A DNA stretch of 64,000 nt from Batillaria attramentaria (GCA_018292915.2 JACVVK020000092.1:442501-506500), one strand, 5' to 3'. Numbered from the stretch's first letter, positions 13,177-25,795 are shown. Notes: generated by a model from the letters alone, not told the origin. A program made the numbers and translations.

Positions 13177-13343
13177 CCAATCAGCACTGGGCTAGTTGGT
13201 GTTCAGTCCACAACCAAATAACGTCGTCTGCTCAATACACGATACGCTTCTAAGTAAGCAGAACAACATACACGCCAACTCGAGTCACCAGAATGGTTTC
13301 AGATGCTATACTGTGTCCCAAGTGACTGATACTGATGCACGGA

Positions 13344-13745
13344 TTAAGGGTCTGCAATCTCAACAAAAAACCGCAAACATTGCGTTTCGTCTCCTTCGAC
13401 TGTGCATAATCCAGGCAACTCTGTCACAGTTGCAGAGTTTTCAGCGCTTCGGGGACCCTTATAAAACCAGAGCACGAGTTTGCCGTGATATTATTTGCTT
13501 TTGGTCAGTGAGCGAGACACATCGCTACAGTGTCTAGCGGATGTTCAGTGCTGCACGATCTTTCTCGCTCAGTGTCAAAACGCAAACTGAGCTGTGAAAT
13601 CAGGCTGCCCTTGGCTTTTATTGGGGTTTCAGGGACGCTGAAAACTCTGCAACTATGACAGAGTTGACTATGCTTGCACGGTCGACTCTGTAAAAAAAAA
13701 ATTCACATTTCGGAAAGTTTTTTGTTGGGAGCTTAGATCTTTAAG
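13344..13745 (+). mobile_element. Foldback repeat family M3, copy B
   Basis: Second copy, with visible inverted structure. The block at 13413-13450 (AACTCTGTCACAGTTGCAGA) returns inverted at 13634-13668. The outermost TCTCAACAAAAAAC pairs with GTTTTTTGTTGGGA. Confidence 0.65.
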
Positions 13746-14149
13746 CGCATTCAGTGAAATGATCTCAGTCAGTGCTGCTGACGGGCGCTTGTGACTTGAA
13801 TCAGCGTGGATGACGATCTAGTCCACAGAACTGCATTACTGTATTGCTAGTTCTGTGGTCTAGGTGGTACAGCGCGCAAGCGGCCTGAGGGGGAGGCATC
13901 ACACCGAGTCAACTGAGCGATAGAATGCTTGCAAAAACCAAGGAAGCCCGAGTCAAAATATCCCTGTGCCACTTTCGGGTCCCGTACTGTCCTTGCCGCA
14001 CGTGCTATAACAACACCGACTACGTTCGTTCATTCAGGAACAGTCACCTCCCACTGCCAGATCTGGATTCCTCCCTCATTCTTGGAGTGGAGTCGAGTCA
14101 GTGTCGGCCAGTGCGTTAACCGCGTGCAAGCTGCATGGAAAAAGACCTG

Positions 14150-14232
14150 TGCAAAGTTTGACGATGCTGGAATTCGAACCCGGAACCTTCAAATCTCAAG
14201 TCGGACGCTCAGCCAGTTGAGGCATCCACAAA
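14150..14232 (-). mobile_element. tRNA-like SINE head, distinct family
   Basis: Minus strand shows box A-like TGGCTGAGCG and box B-like GGGTTCGAATTCC, but it lacks the SINE-A tail. A relic of another tRNA-derived SINE is more likely than a tRNA gene, since no clean cloverleaf closes. Confidence 0.5.
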
Positions 14233-14249
14233 TCTTGTCCTGCAAGACG

Positions 14250-14423
14250 CTAAGGTGATGGGTGTTGGAGAGTTTAACGTCCTTTTCCACCACGTGTGAG
14301 TGATATTAAAGACGGGGCAACGAGAAAAAAGGCCAGCATAAATATTTGGCCCCAGCCGAGATTCGAACTCACGACCCGAGCATTGAGAGTCCAATACTCT
14401 ACCCTTCGGCTATCCCGGCTCCC
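14250..14423 (-). mobile_element. SINE-A copy, first of a tandem pair
   Basis: Full-length inverted copy bounded by CCTGCAAGACG at 14239-14249 and 14424-14434. Confidence 0.9.
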
Positions 14424-14434
14424 CCTGCAAGACG

Positions 14435-14615
14435 CTGGGTGGGTGGGTGAGTTTTTAGGTGTTTAACGTCCTTTTCCACCACGTGTGGGTGATATTAAGA
14501 CGGGACAACGAGAAAAAAAAAAGGCCAGCATAAGTATTTGGCACCAGCTGAGACTCGAACTCACGACCCGAGCATTAAGAGTCCGATGCTCTACCATTCG
14601 GCTATCCCGGCTCTC
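14435..14615 (-). mobile_element. SINE-A copy, second of a tandem pair
   Basis: Full-length inverted copy bounded by CCTGCAAGACG at 14424-14434 and 14616-14626, sharing the middle duplication with its neighbour. Confidence 0.9.
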
Positions 14616-15233
14616 CCTGCAAGACGGTGGAGACATAAACACATTACATCACTGCATACAACACATTACTCGTTTATAGTGACTGAGGAATTCTTTTTGT
14701 GTTCAAGGCTCCAAAAATATCATCCTATCTTATTACATTGGTTAATTTCGGTGCTTTCCGCTTATGTCTTTACACTGTCGGCATGTTATTCAGAACGCCA
14801 GAAAATATCCAACATTAGCCAAGCACTACGTCCTTCCGAAAAAAAAAAAACAACCCTGCACGCACTGCACGTGAAGCTAGAGCAAAAGACATTCCCGCAC
14901 GTGCAAACAAACATCCACACCGATCCAGTACCCGCTGACCAGCCCCTATCCCCGGGTGCCCTGCCCGACCCCCTCGGGGTATCCGAGGCAGCGAGTACCC
15001 CGGGGCGTGCTGGAATCTCCCCAGGTTCCTGAAGCACCGACGGGAACCTTGTCCCAGAATCCAGCGCCATGCTCGTGGCATTTGCTGAATCTTGTGATGG
15101 CAATTACTGGCAGTCGACCCGCGGGACTCACTGCCATGGCGCTTTTGCGCAGTTTCTCCGTACAAGAGAGTTTTGGCCAAGTTGGAGCTGCGCAGTGATG
15201 GGGATTAGGGAAGGGCTGTGTTCGGTGGGTATG

Positions 15234-15268
<35 letters not shown>

Positions 15269-15521
15269 GTAACCGGCCATTTCATCTTACTGAACTGATC
15301 TGAACCAAGAACCGCTTAAGGCCTGTTACGCTGACTGACCTGAACCACGTGTCAGATGGGCAGAACTAGTGTTTAAACGGGCTAATTCCATCTTTGCTAA
15401 GACATCTTATGTTTTTGAACAGTTTCGATCATGAATGCGCCTGTTCGCTGGAAATGCTACATCTCGATGATTAGTACAGCTCTTAATGTAATACAATGTT
15501 GTTGACACTTTCAAGTGCGTG

Positions 15522-15593
15522 CTGCCCCGTCTTTGATATCACCCTATGTGGTGGAAAAGGACGTTAAACCCCCAAACACCCGAACACCCGAAC
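15522..15593 (+). mobile_element. SINE-A tail, 5'-truncated insertion
   Basis: Only 72 bp, from the CTGCCCCGTCTTTGATATC centre to the tail, but with a clean duplication TCAAGTGCGTG at 15511-15521 and 15594-15604. It therefore inserted already truncated. Confidence 0.85.
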
Positions 15594-18392
15594 TCAAGTG
15601 CGTGAGCTGTCGAACATTCAAATTCTATGACTGTTGTTACACTATTGGCCCGCTCAGTGTGGTCGCCGCGGCATCGAGTACGCTTCTGTTGGCTCAGTAC
15701 CAGCATCACCGACGCTGTCACTGTCCAAGTGTCTAAGTTGTGTGATGATAGCTACCACGAAAACAGATCTGTGAGCATAAAAATGGTAGCATAAAGCCTG
15801 CTCCTAATTGGGCACAGCGCGCGAAACACACATGTGCACATCACAGTCGTTGCGCTCGGTGTGTCTACTAACTACAAAACTGAACACAGCTGTGCTCGGT
15901 GACAAACCGATTAAAGATGCACTGACTGTCCGCCATGTTTGCACGCCGAGTGACGTAGTACAGCCAATCAGAATCTGTTGTGGAAACCACAGTCACAGTT
16001 GTGACTATTTGAAATCCAGGTTGCTGTGATGACGGCACAGCGGCGGAAACCCCCAAAATCACAACTGTGGACAACACTGTGGCGCTCCGCAGTGCCCAGT
16101 TAAGAGCCGGCTTTAGCCCCTTTATTGTTTAGTTATTGCCTGTCCCGTCAGTTATGTAATCAACTTGTAATTAATTAAGATATAAACTAAGCTGAATTTA
16201 GTTGAATTCAAATAAACTTCATAGTGGGCCGGCGGAACTGGGGCAGACTAAAAAACTACGCTGAAGGCTTGGAGCTGGATGAGGCAAAAGGCGAACTGAA
16301 AGTGAAACAGAGAACCATCTGACAGCGATGCTTGATGCGTCACTGGCGGTGTCTATAGGGATCTTATGAATGGGGCAGGCTGGTTGGACAAGAATGGCAA
16401 CATGGAAGTATAAAAAGGTCACGCCATTGGATGGGATTAGGCCGCACAGCGGTCACAGCTAGTACTTCGCAAAACTCTGTCGATAATTCGGGCCCACGGA
16501 ACATGTGGTGCATTCCCGGAATCTGGAGCTGTTTCCATTCACATCGTTGCGACCTTCGCTGGCACAGGTGCGCTGGCAATGACTCGTGTATTGCGAAATA
16601 AATTGATGTACATCCGAATAAACTAGATATCGATGAGGCCGTTGGGCGGGCATCTGTTCATCCTGCTGTTCCAGTGTTTTCAACACATCTCATGCATGAA
16701 GTTGATTTCAGCAGCTGTGAACACAGTGAAGCGCCTGACTGAACTTTGAAGCGCTGTACCGACTGGCAACAGTTCTGCACGCCTGCGCACAAAGAGCAAA
16801 ATATTTGTTTATTCATTTCATACCTTCTTGTGATGGATAGTGTATTGTGATGTGTCTTGTATTGTATTGTAGTTGTACTGTAATGGGTATCAAATGGTGT
16901 ATTGTATTGTATTGTACTGCATTGTCCTGTCTTGTCTTGTCTTGTACTGTATATACATGTATTGTGGTGCATTAAAGGGTACTGTACTGTTAGGACAGGT
17001 AGTAATAAAAAAAAGCAAAAACAAAACAAAACAAAGCACAAAGAACCGAACGAACAAACAAACAAGAATCAACAACAACAACAACAACAACAACAAAACC
17101 CGGGCCGATCCAAACCAAACCAAACCAAATAAAACAACAGCAGCCATTAAAAAAAAACAAAAAAAAACAACTTAAGGAGCGACGTATCTGTACGTGTAGT
17201 ATCTATCGTCAGTGTTTTCGTTAGCAACAAACAAACAAACAAACAAAACAAGGGACCGTCCAGTACATAAAATCGCCTTTCCACCTCCCACTAAGCACAC
17301 AGACAAATAAACGAACAGACAAATAACACTGAAAAAGGTGTGCCTTTACTGTGTTGGAAGACTAAACAGTCAAACCAACAAACGGGCACACGAACTCCTT
17401 CTACCATCAACCAGAACCTGTCCTCAACAGACGACTGAGAGACAAAATGGACAGGCTCCTGAAGGGCGTGGGTGGACTGTTGAATGTAAAATTTCTGACC
17501 ACTGGGCCCCAACCTCGCTATCTAAGATCACCATCTACAGCCATCACTCACGGTACACCCCCCCCCCTCCCTCCCCCATTTTCCCCTTCTCCCGTCCTCT
17601 CTAGCAGCCTTCATCTCTTGTTCCATTATCGTCGCCCGTATCTCGTCCCAGACGGGCCATCTTGGAACGTCCATCCAGGTGAAACGTCAGGTCAGCGGGT
17701 CACAATGGCGCTGACGTATGGGGACTGATGACTGTCCTGTGTCCAGTGCCCGCGCTGGCCGCGGTGAGAGTCCAGTGGGGATGGATGTCAGGGCGGTAAC
17801 GATACTGGCTTCTTTCTTTTATCTAGTCCTATTCTGCCTGCAACCTTGTGCTAGCCAAGTGCACACGCCGGCCGGAGGCGGTGAACCACGTGGCTTGAGT
17901 GTCTACAGTTAGAACGGAGCATACGCATCTATCGTTAGCGAAAGCTACTATTCTAGCAGTTTTTTCTGCAACAAGATCGGCAGCCCTGTTTTTTTTTTTT
18001 CTGCAGAAAATGGCACTCTTCTGAAAAAAAAGGAAGACGTCAATCTCTTTCATCTTGAAATCACCCCTTTTCGGCCCATACAATGACGTCATGGACGTAT
18101 TGTATCGCCAATACACGGCAGAGTAAAGGGGCGGGGCTTTGGCCTCGGGGCTTTACTACCCGAGTGGAGTCGTCTATTGATGGACGATGGGCTTTTCCGG
18201 TGCGGTTTCACAATACTAAAAGAAACACTACGCTGATTCTAAAATTTATGGCCTGTGGTGACCTTTCATACAGACTGAAGCTACGTGTGGGCAAACCATT
18301 GGTGACTTCCGACACTGATGGTGTCTGTGTGGGTGCAATGATCATAATGCCACCTGAAATCACTTCATTCAACAAACATTTACAGGTCATGC

Positions 18393-18499
18393 TTCAGCCC
18401 GGAAAATCTACCTCATACCTGAGGTAGCCTGCGTGCTGGTTAGTCCGGCCTAACCCGTGTTGAGCACCGGCAAGAAAGCACGTGATTTTTTGGGCTGAA
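18393..18499. mobile_element. MITE family M2, copy 3
   Basis: TIRs TTCAGCCCGGAAAATC and GATTTTTTGGGCTGAA enclose ACCTGAGGTAGCCTGCGTGC and GCACGTG. Confidence 0.7.
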
Positions 18500-18862
18500 C
18501 TGTACACTGTTCACTGCCACTGCTTCGCCCGCCCCCAATTCAGTATTGACGAGCACTGATACTGATGCAAACACGACGACCGGTGTCACATGCGGATGGA
18601 AAATTTGTCAATGGCTGAGTGAGTGGACACTGCCGTCATTTGGTAAAATGGCCTAACCGCCATGGATTGGATAAACACTTAGGCCCTTTTAGCATCTGGC
18701 GACAAAACAGTCCTCAGGGGGTGCCATCACGTGTCATCCTCTCCGCCATGTCATAGACTCGTCACGCGATGCTAACCGCGCGCACCAAGGCAGCCATCAC
18801 GTGACAGACCCTCTGCGGCTGTGCGGAAGTGATAACAGGCCCGCAGCAAATACGTGTGAACT

Positions 18863-18875
18863 TGACCTTTGACCT
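18863..18875 (-). promoter_or_regulatory. Perfect DR1 nuclear-receptor element
   Basis: TGACCTTTGACCT on the plus strand equals AGGTCAAAGGTCA on the minus strand, the textbook DR1 bound by RXR/HNF4-type receptors. No gene lies near it in the window, so it may be fortuitous. Confidence 0.3.
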
Positions 18876-19352
18876 CGCTCTGGCGTGATAGAGGGGTCCC
18901 CCTGTAATTCTGAAGTGCGGAGGGAGGGAAGCTGATATGAATCTGGAAAATGTAAATAGGAATTTCAGTGTCAGTGTATCAACTTTTGTCGCAGCCGTCA
19001 TGCATCTACTCTTTTGCACGCCGCCCTGAGAAACCTGTCTCAGTGCGGGCCTACGGCTGGACATGACTGAAAATAAGAAGACACCAGTCTCAAAGTCAGT
19101 TTACATGTCATCCCGAAATAATGAGATGATGAAGAAAAAAACTTGTAAACAAATTAATAAACAAACAAACAAACAAACAATAGGCGAATATTTCCACCAG
19201 TGTAGTATTGTCGTACACTCGACCACATACGGGGCAATGAGAAAAAAATAACAAGATGGCCACCAGACCAATATGTTGTTTCCATTTAATCACCTGCTGT
19301 CGTCACGGTCGTTCTTTTGTAATGCCATGCCATGTATCCGGGAGGAGACACG

Positions 19353-19387
<35 letters not shown>

Positions 19388-19402
19388 CTCTCTCTCTCTC
19401 TC
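19353..19402 (+). repeat. (CA)n(CT)n microsatellite
   Basis: CA run followed directly by CT run. Confidence 0.97.
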
Positions 19403-20073
19403 CATATCATCCCGGGGTTCATGATGACAGTCTTAACTTGCTGTGTTCACGTAGTTTTTAGATCACAGTCAAAGGAAAACCAAACTGTGACCGACCTGGC
19501 AGTATGTCTGGATTGAAGAGCTCAGTTTCAGCTGGTATCGGTCCTTTGCTCGACTATAACCTGTCTTGCGGCCGGTGTCACGTCGTCGTTTGTAATCAGT
19601 CACATCAGTGGCTGAAACTTGACGCTAATGTCGACTTGCCGCTCACCGACCTGCCGCCATACAGTAACTGTGCAGTGTCAGAAAAGACAGTGTTTCAAAC
19701 TGCTGATTTTGCCCGCCTCTCTTTCTCATTCTCTCTGTGGTAGCGATATATAAGGGCATACGGCCGAATATATTTAAAACTGTAACACCTCGCATTGAGA
19801 ACCCGTATGTATTAGAAATTATTGCCTGCAAGAGAGCCGGCGTCAGGCACTAGACAACTAGCATGGTTTCTGTACAAATGTTTTGAATTGAGGAAAAATT
19901 TGATGTGCGCTTAAAAAAATTCTGTCCCATAGTACTAGCAATCTACAGCTTTCCCGTATACCTTTGTACTTCCCCCACTGTTCATCGTCTGTTTACTGTA
20001 CCACCTCTCACCTGGTGATAATGGCCGCCGTGCCAATGTCAATAAAAACTTTCGACTTCGACTTCTCTCTGTG

Positions 20074-20229
20074 GTAGAGCGTTGGACTCCAAATGCTCGG
20101 GTCGTGAGTTCGAATCCCGGCTGGGGCCAAATATTTGTGCTGGCCTTTTTCTCGTTGCCCCGGCTGTCTTTGATATCACCCACACGTTGTGGAAAAGGAC
20201 GTTAAACTCCAAAACAACCCAACCCTTTC
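20074..20229 (+). mobile_element. SINE-A copy, truncated in box A
   Basis: Starts at TAGAGCGTTGG, with box B GAGTTCGAATCCC and full tail. TCTCTCTGTG flanks it at 20064-20073 and 20230-20239. Confidence 0.85.
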
Positions 20230-20257
20230 TCTCTCTGTGTATAATTATGGTGTCAGG

Positions 20258-20319
<62 letters not shown>
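20258..20319 (+). repeat. (GT)n microsatellite
   Basis: Pure GT run just 3' of a SINE-A copy. Confidence 0.98.
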
Positions 20320-20320
<1 letters not shown>

Positions 20321-20764
20321 CCTTTTTCACACCCCATTTCACCTGCTGTCAGACTTTTTTTTTTTTGTTCTCCCTGTCATAACTGTTTCCTCACCCCCAG
20401 CCCTCACACGTAGCCGTTTTGTCTCTCTCTCTCTCTCCAAACGGCTTTCTGCATCATCAAAAAAAGAAACCTTGTCAAACGTAAAAGAAAACCCAAAACT
20501 ACCTTGGGAAACCTCGGGCAGGTCGTTAACAGAACAACCTCTGTTCCGCAAACACTCCTATAATCCCGTTGCACCTCACATTCGTTCTGCATGAGTGACT
20601 TTATACGCTCAAGGGGGAGGAGATCTTCTGGTTAGGCGAGACTGTCTGGAACCGTGACCCCCCTCTGCGGGACCATTCGCAGAACCGATACGGCAGGCGA
20701 GTGGAGCAGAGGGCATCAATAAACTAAAATCCTGCCACGTTACAGCACCGTTATCGACGAAACA

Positions 20765-20804
<40 letters not shown>

Positions 20805-21542
20805 TTGAAATAATGTGACCACCTCTTTTGAGAAGGGGATGGGGGAGGGGTTAAAAGGAGAAAGCGGAAGGACAGAGGTGCTCACACATTCAGAGCCCAC
20901 CTCCCCCCCCACCTCCCCCCCCCACCTCCCCCCCCGCATCTCCCTGCCCGGAAACAAAAATGTGAATCAACTTATTTTGTCAGTGATTTCGATAGAAGTT
21001 GTATATTTCTATTCACAACAGAAAAGGTTTCAATTTGGTTTTTTGCAGGAATGATTAAAAAAAAAAGGCTGCATCGTCTTTTTTTTTTTTTTTTTTGGGT
21101 TATATCTTTCAGTGAAAATAGCAGATATATAGATATATAGTAAAAATAGTAATAATTATACGGACATAATTTTTTTCATGCATTATATGAAGACCTTCTC
21201 ACGGTCTGTTGATAACATGCACACAAAGGCGGAAGTCATTCGAAGATCAGACTTCCGGTTACTGCGGTAAACCTTTCTGCACACAATTTATCCACTACAC
21301 TGCCTACTCAGTGTTGGGATGACAAACCGCAGTGTTACTGTTACAAGCAAAAGTACATATATATATGCCACGGTCCACTGTAGTGTTTGCCATGGGTTTT
21401 GACTCGGTGTAAGACATGTTGACTCACTTGGCGGGATTTGTCTCGCGAAACACTTCCACAATCTCTCTTTGGTGTTGACGCCAATTTTTCTCTGCGATCT
21501 CCGCCGCAGCGGAATCATGAAACGCGTCCCGATTCACAGTTG

Positions 21543-21712
21543 TGGTGGGTGGGTGGGTGTTTGGGGATTTAACGTCCTTTTCCACCACATCCGGGTGATA
21601 TCAAAGACGGGTCAACGATGAAAAAGCCAGCACAAATACTTGGCCCCAGCCGGAATACGAACTCACGACCCGAGAAGTCCAACGCTCTACCATTCGGCCA
21701 CCCCGGCTCCCC
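21543..21712 (-). mobile_element. SINE-A copy, full length
   Basis: Inverted copy with 10-bp duplication TTCACAGTTG at 21533-21542 and 21713-21722. Confidence 0.9.
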
Positions 21713-21847
21713 TTCACAGTTGGTGTCTTCAGGCAGAGCAGGAACGAATTTGGTTGTATCGTTGTATCTGCATCGTTGTATTTTTTTTTTCTTCTTCAGG
21801 CTTTGTTAATAATAAATGGTATTCTATGCTATTCTATGGTATGCTAT

Positions 21848-22253
21848 TCGACCGGGGGCGGTCGGTGGTCTAGTGGTTAAGAGACTTGTCACCAATGCGA
21901 GAGGTGAGGGGTTCGAGCCCCACTCGCGGCAAAGAATTTTCCCTTCTCGTATGTGGCACCGTTCATTCGGGCCGATCGTCGGGGGTTCTCTCCGGGTACT
22001 CCGGCTTCCTCCCTCTCTGCTTTGGAAATGTTCAGCCCACCAAGTTTGAAAAATAAATGCATATCTAAATTCCGAAATTTAAATAGCTGAGCTGACCCTT
22101 CGCACCACGTGATTGTAATACGTTTATGTCCTGTGTGTGAGAGAATGCGTGTGATTCACGTGAGCGTGCGTGTTGGGTTTAGCTCGCGGCGCTTTGAGCC
22201 AAAATATTTGGGATAAAGCGCCTTATTAATGCGATTATTATTATTATTATTTG
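21848..22253 (+). mobile_element. SINE-B (tRNA-derived), full-length copy
   Basis: About 400 bp. Head with box A-like GGTCTAGTGGTTAAGAG and box B-like GGGTTCGAGCCCC. The body includes TTAAATAGCTGAGCTGACCC and CACGTGATTGTAAT. The tail is AAAGCGCCTTATTAATGCG followed by (ATT)n. The only copy in the window with a head. Confidence 0.85.
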
Positions 22254-22273
22254 TAGGTCGCATTTCTTTGAAT

Positions 22274-22366
22274 AAAACTCAATGCCCCTATCACTCACTC
22301 ATTCAAAACTCAATGCCCCTATCACTCACTCATTCAAAACTCAATGCCCCTATCACTCACTCATTG
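22274..22366 (+). repeat. 31-bp tandem repeat, three units
   Basis: AAAACTCAATGCCCCTATC starts at 22274, 22305 and 22336. The units are essentially identical. Confidence 0.95.
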
Positions 22367-22826
22367 ACACACGCCCGTTATACAACGATGAAACGGACAC
22401 ACTGGTGAAACTGACTAGTTAGAAAATTAATGCCGAAAACGTCGCTACATTTATTGTGTCCCGCGTATTAAGGAAATAATTATGATCTTGCTTTATCATG
22501 AAGGTCTTAAGAGTACACGTCAATTTTTTTTTTTTTTAGCGTGATGATCTTTGACGTCATTGTCATTTGAGCCGGCATACGGGAGGTATATTTTAGGCTA
22601 ATTTCGATACTCTACATGTTTGCAGCTCGCGTTTTCACTGAAAATTTCGCTTATGTCCAGAGCAAACGGACAAAAAATAGAATCCCGACTGTCATAAAAT
22701 AAATTGGGTCACTAGGCCATAATCAACTTTTTTTCTTTGACAGCCCGGAATAATAATAATAATAAAAATAATAATATATTCTTTTTTTATTATTATCATT
22801 ACTTTTCAAGCTATCATCATCGAGTT

Positions 22827-22937
22827 CGCGGCCGGCTGGGGCCAAATATTTGTGCTGGCTTTTTCATCGTTGCCCCGTCTTTGATATCACCCTATGTGGT
22901 GCAAAAGGACGTTAAGCCCTTAAACACCCACCCACCC
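22827..22937 (+). mobile_element. SINE-A copy, 5'-truncated
   Basis: Begins after box B. Flanked by CATCGAGTT at 22818-22826 and 22938-22946. Confidence 0.85.
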
Positions 22938-23425
22938 CATCGAGTTGTCGCAGTCCCAAGACGGAGTACCAGTGTCTCCTTCCCGCTTGTTTTTCATCTC
23001 GTTAGCGGCGATGTAATGGGGTGTTTACCCCCTTGCGGCGTGTCCATGCTGGTCCGACTGAAGCAGCCCTCTCACAGGGTGGACACGACTTCTGTGTATA
23101 CACTCAGCCAAGACAGGCAAGGGGGGTGACAGACTCAAAACAGGATCTCGCAAACTCTCGTCATGATCATCACCAAGTGTCGTTACTCCGGAAACACTCC
23201 TTGACGAGGCGCGACATTCACACGTTAAGGTGGATAATTAAGTTGGTGGGAAAAGATGCAGGACGTGGTTGCTGAATTCAAGGGTCTAGATGCATGGTGG
23301 AGAGACGAAGACGTGAGTCCGAGACTAGCTTGACTATGCTGAGATTCAAGGATTAGTATGAGATGTGTAATCGGAGACTACGGCAAGTTTACGACTATTT
23401 CTAGGACTAAACGGTAGTACAAGGC

Positions 23426-23540
23426 TGGGTGGGTGGGTGCGTGTTTGGGAGTTTACCGTCCTTTTTCACCAGGTAAGGGTGATATCAAAGACGGGGCAAC
23501 GAGAAAAAGGCCAGCACAAATATTTAGCCCCAGTCGGGTG
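23426..23540 (-). mobile_element. SINE-A copy, partial
   Basis: Inverted tail and centre; it lacks the tRNA-like head, and no clear duplication was found. Confidence 0.8.
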
Positions 23541-23942
23541 ATGTGTACACGCTGATGATAATTCCGACAGAATAAGTCCGAGACTGACTAGAGCTCGGTC
23601 TTGCACTAGTCTAGTTTGTCTTTATGCATCAGGCCAAAGAAGCCGGATTTTGTTTGTTTGTTTGTTAAATATATCGGTTTGATGTTTATGCAGGAGACAG
23701 TCAGTTGTAAAAACAGTTCACTTGCCGTATTATGAAAGTCTCTACGTGCGTACTGAGGTCTGAGGGGGAAAAGTGCTTTTTCATACATTGGTCCTGTAAT
23801 CTGGAACGACTCTCCTCTCACATCCGCCATGCTCAGTCGTTAGCAGTCTTTAAGTCCCACCTTACACATCTTTTCTCCATGCAGTAGAACCCCCCCCCAT
23901 GCCCCTCCCCTCCCCGCTCTCCATCTCTGCATGCCACCTGCA

Positions 23943-23949
<7 letters not shown>

Positions 23950-24026
<77 letters not shown>
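23950..24026 (+). repeat. (GT)n microsatellite
   Basis: Pure GT run, 115 bp before MITE M1 copy 3. Confidence 0.98.
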
Positions 24027-24028
<2 letters not shown>

Positions 24029-24139
24029 CACTGTTATTGATGTAATCAAGAGCAGCAAGCCAACTTCTTACACTATGCAAGTTGGAAGCCAGCTAGATAA
24101 ATACCTTACAGTATTTAGCCGAAAAAAAACACGTGCTCT

Positions 24140-24420
24140 GGGCCCGCATGTAAAAGTCGGGGTTAGGGAGTTTCGCCCCGGGTTAAAGTCTAACCTCGAA
24201 CTAAACTAGCTTTAGGGCTAAATTGTCTGTTGTTTTTTTGTTTTAAATCAGGAAGCGGGTCCATTCCAGCAAGGTACCCATGCAGCTATAGAAGGGTTTT
24301 TGTCTTTCTTTCTTCACTTCCTTTTTTTATATTTAATTTTGTTTTGGGGTTTCTTTTGTCCTAGTCTGGGTTAGGCCTTAGCCGTGGGTTAAATTAACCT
24401 CGAGTTTTACATACGGGCCC
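24140..24420 (-). mobile_element. MITE family M1, copy 3
   Basis: Inverted copy, complete, with ends GGGCCCGCATGTAAAAGTCG and GAGTTTTACATACGGGCCC. These are the clearest TIRs of the family. Confidence 0.8.
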
Positions 24421-24634
24421 TGTTTTGCACAGCACGGTTTAGTGTCAGCGCCCAGGCTACCTCAAGGCTGAGGTACATTTCTGGGCTTCGTCCCTGACCT
24501 GCCTGTATCTTACCGGGCGACAAATGCCATGGCGATGTCGCAGCCTGTGCTGCTATTTACGACGAGCGACAACTACTTGAAACTGAAACTTGACAACCAC
24601 TTTCCTTTGCGCGTCTTCACCGGCCGACAGTCGG

Positions 24635-25260
24635 TATGGCCTCTACCCTGTTCCGGGTCCGTCGCTTCTCCAAGCCCCTGCGACGACGTCCAAATCGGGC
24701 TAACCGAGACCGATCCGAGCTAAGTGATACCTAAGATATAGTAAGAAGGAAAAAACAAAAATACTCGGTGACAAGGAAAGTGGACAGTTGCGAACAACTT
24801 TGAGGTCCCAGTGTTATTTCACAGTGTGCACAGAAGACTGTCGCATTCACCAGCACAGTACATTTTCAGCCTTTTTAGAGAGTATTGCCTGCATGAGTTG
24901 TCTCCCTTGCCGCAACAAGCACGCATTTTTCGTGGCAGAGCACAAAGCTCCCACGAAAAATGCATGCTTGCTGCGGGTCTGTGTATGCACGGGGGACAAC
25001 TCATGCAGGAAATAACCTCTAAACGAAAATGTACTGTGCTGGTGAATGCGACAGTTTTCACCGCTTCTGTGCACACTGTGAAATATCACTGGGACCTCAA
25101 GTTGTTCGCGGCAACTGTCCACTTTCCTTGTCACCGAGTATTTTTGTTTTTTTCCGTCTTAGGTATCACGTAGCTCGGCTCGGTGTCGGTTAGTCTGATT
25201 TGAGCGTCGTCGCACGGACCAAGAGAAACGCGGCCACGGTACAGGAACGGTATGGCCACT
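24635..25260. mobile_element. Foldback (long inverted repeat) element, about 600 bp
   Basis: Left arm about 24635-24925 and right arm about 24960-25260 are reverse complements, best in the inner 220 bp, diverging at the outer edges. The loop is near 24945. No coding capacity. Transcribed, it would fold into a long hairpin. Confidence 0.8.
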
Positions 25261-25793
25261 GCAGGTACCAAATGCGTTCGCGCTTATTGGCTGTCACTGA
25301 AACGCCTGGCACGTGCAACCAGGTCCGAGGAGTGTGTGTTCGCTTTCCCGACTCAATACAGTTATCGAGAATGAGCAGAGTGAAATTTCCTGTTCGTGTC
25401 GAATATGGAAAAGCCAATATCGGCAAACGCATGTTTCGTGTTTTGTCTTCTAAGGGTTCAGAGTCAATTAAACTTTGTCATAGCAAGGAAAGGTGTGAAA
25501 ATGAAAACACCTGATCTCTTTATTGACTTGCTGAAGGGAAGACAGAAAGCCGAAGCGAAGCATGGTTATTAGACAGCAAGTGTAGGCGATGCCCAGTCAG
25601 TCGTTACAAACTGGAACTTTTTTTTCCCTTTTTTTTGTGTGCACGTTCACTGATGAGTAATTTGTAGTGGTAGTAGTTGTTGTTATAGTTCACCTGTAGT
25701 AATTGATCGCTGGTGTGAAGTATCATACTATATTCAGTCAGATTTTGGTACACGTTACAGACAGGAGCTTATTTTCTCTCCCCCTCCCCCTCC

Positions 25794-25795
<2 letters not shown>

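Larger units (their letters stand above)
15605..20063. other. Non-coding stretch
   Basis: No gene recognised. Holds MITE M2 copy 3, a DR1 motif, degenerate TATTG pentanucleotides (about 16850-16950) and CAAA-rich DNA (17010-17260). Confidence 0.6.

Noticed and set aside
15795..16108. Possible foldback element with GGGCACAGCGCGCG-like ends
   Set aside because: Inverted similarity is short and weak; not enough to call an element.
22274..22366. CRISPR-like array
   Set aside because: Three head-to-tail 31-bp units without spacers, in eukaryotic DNA.
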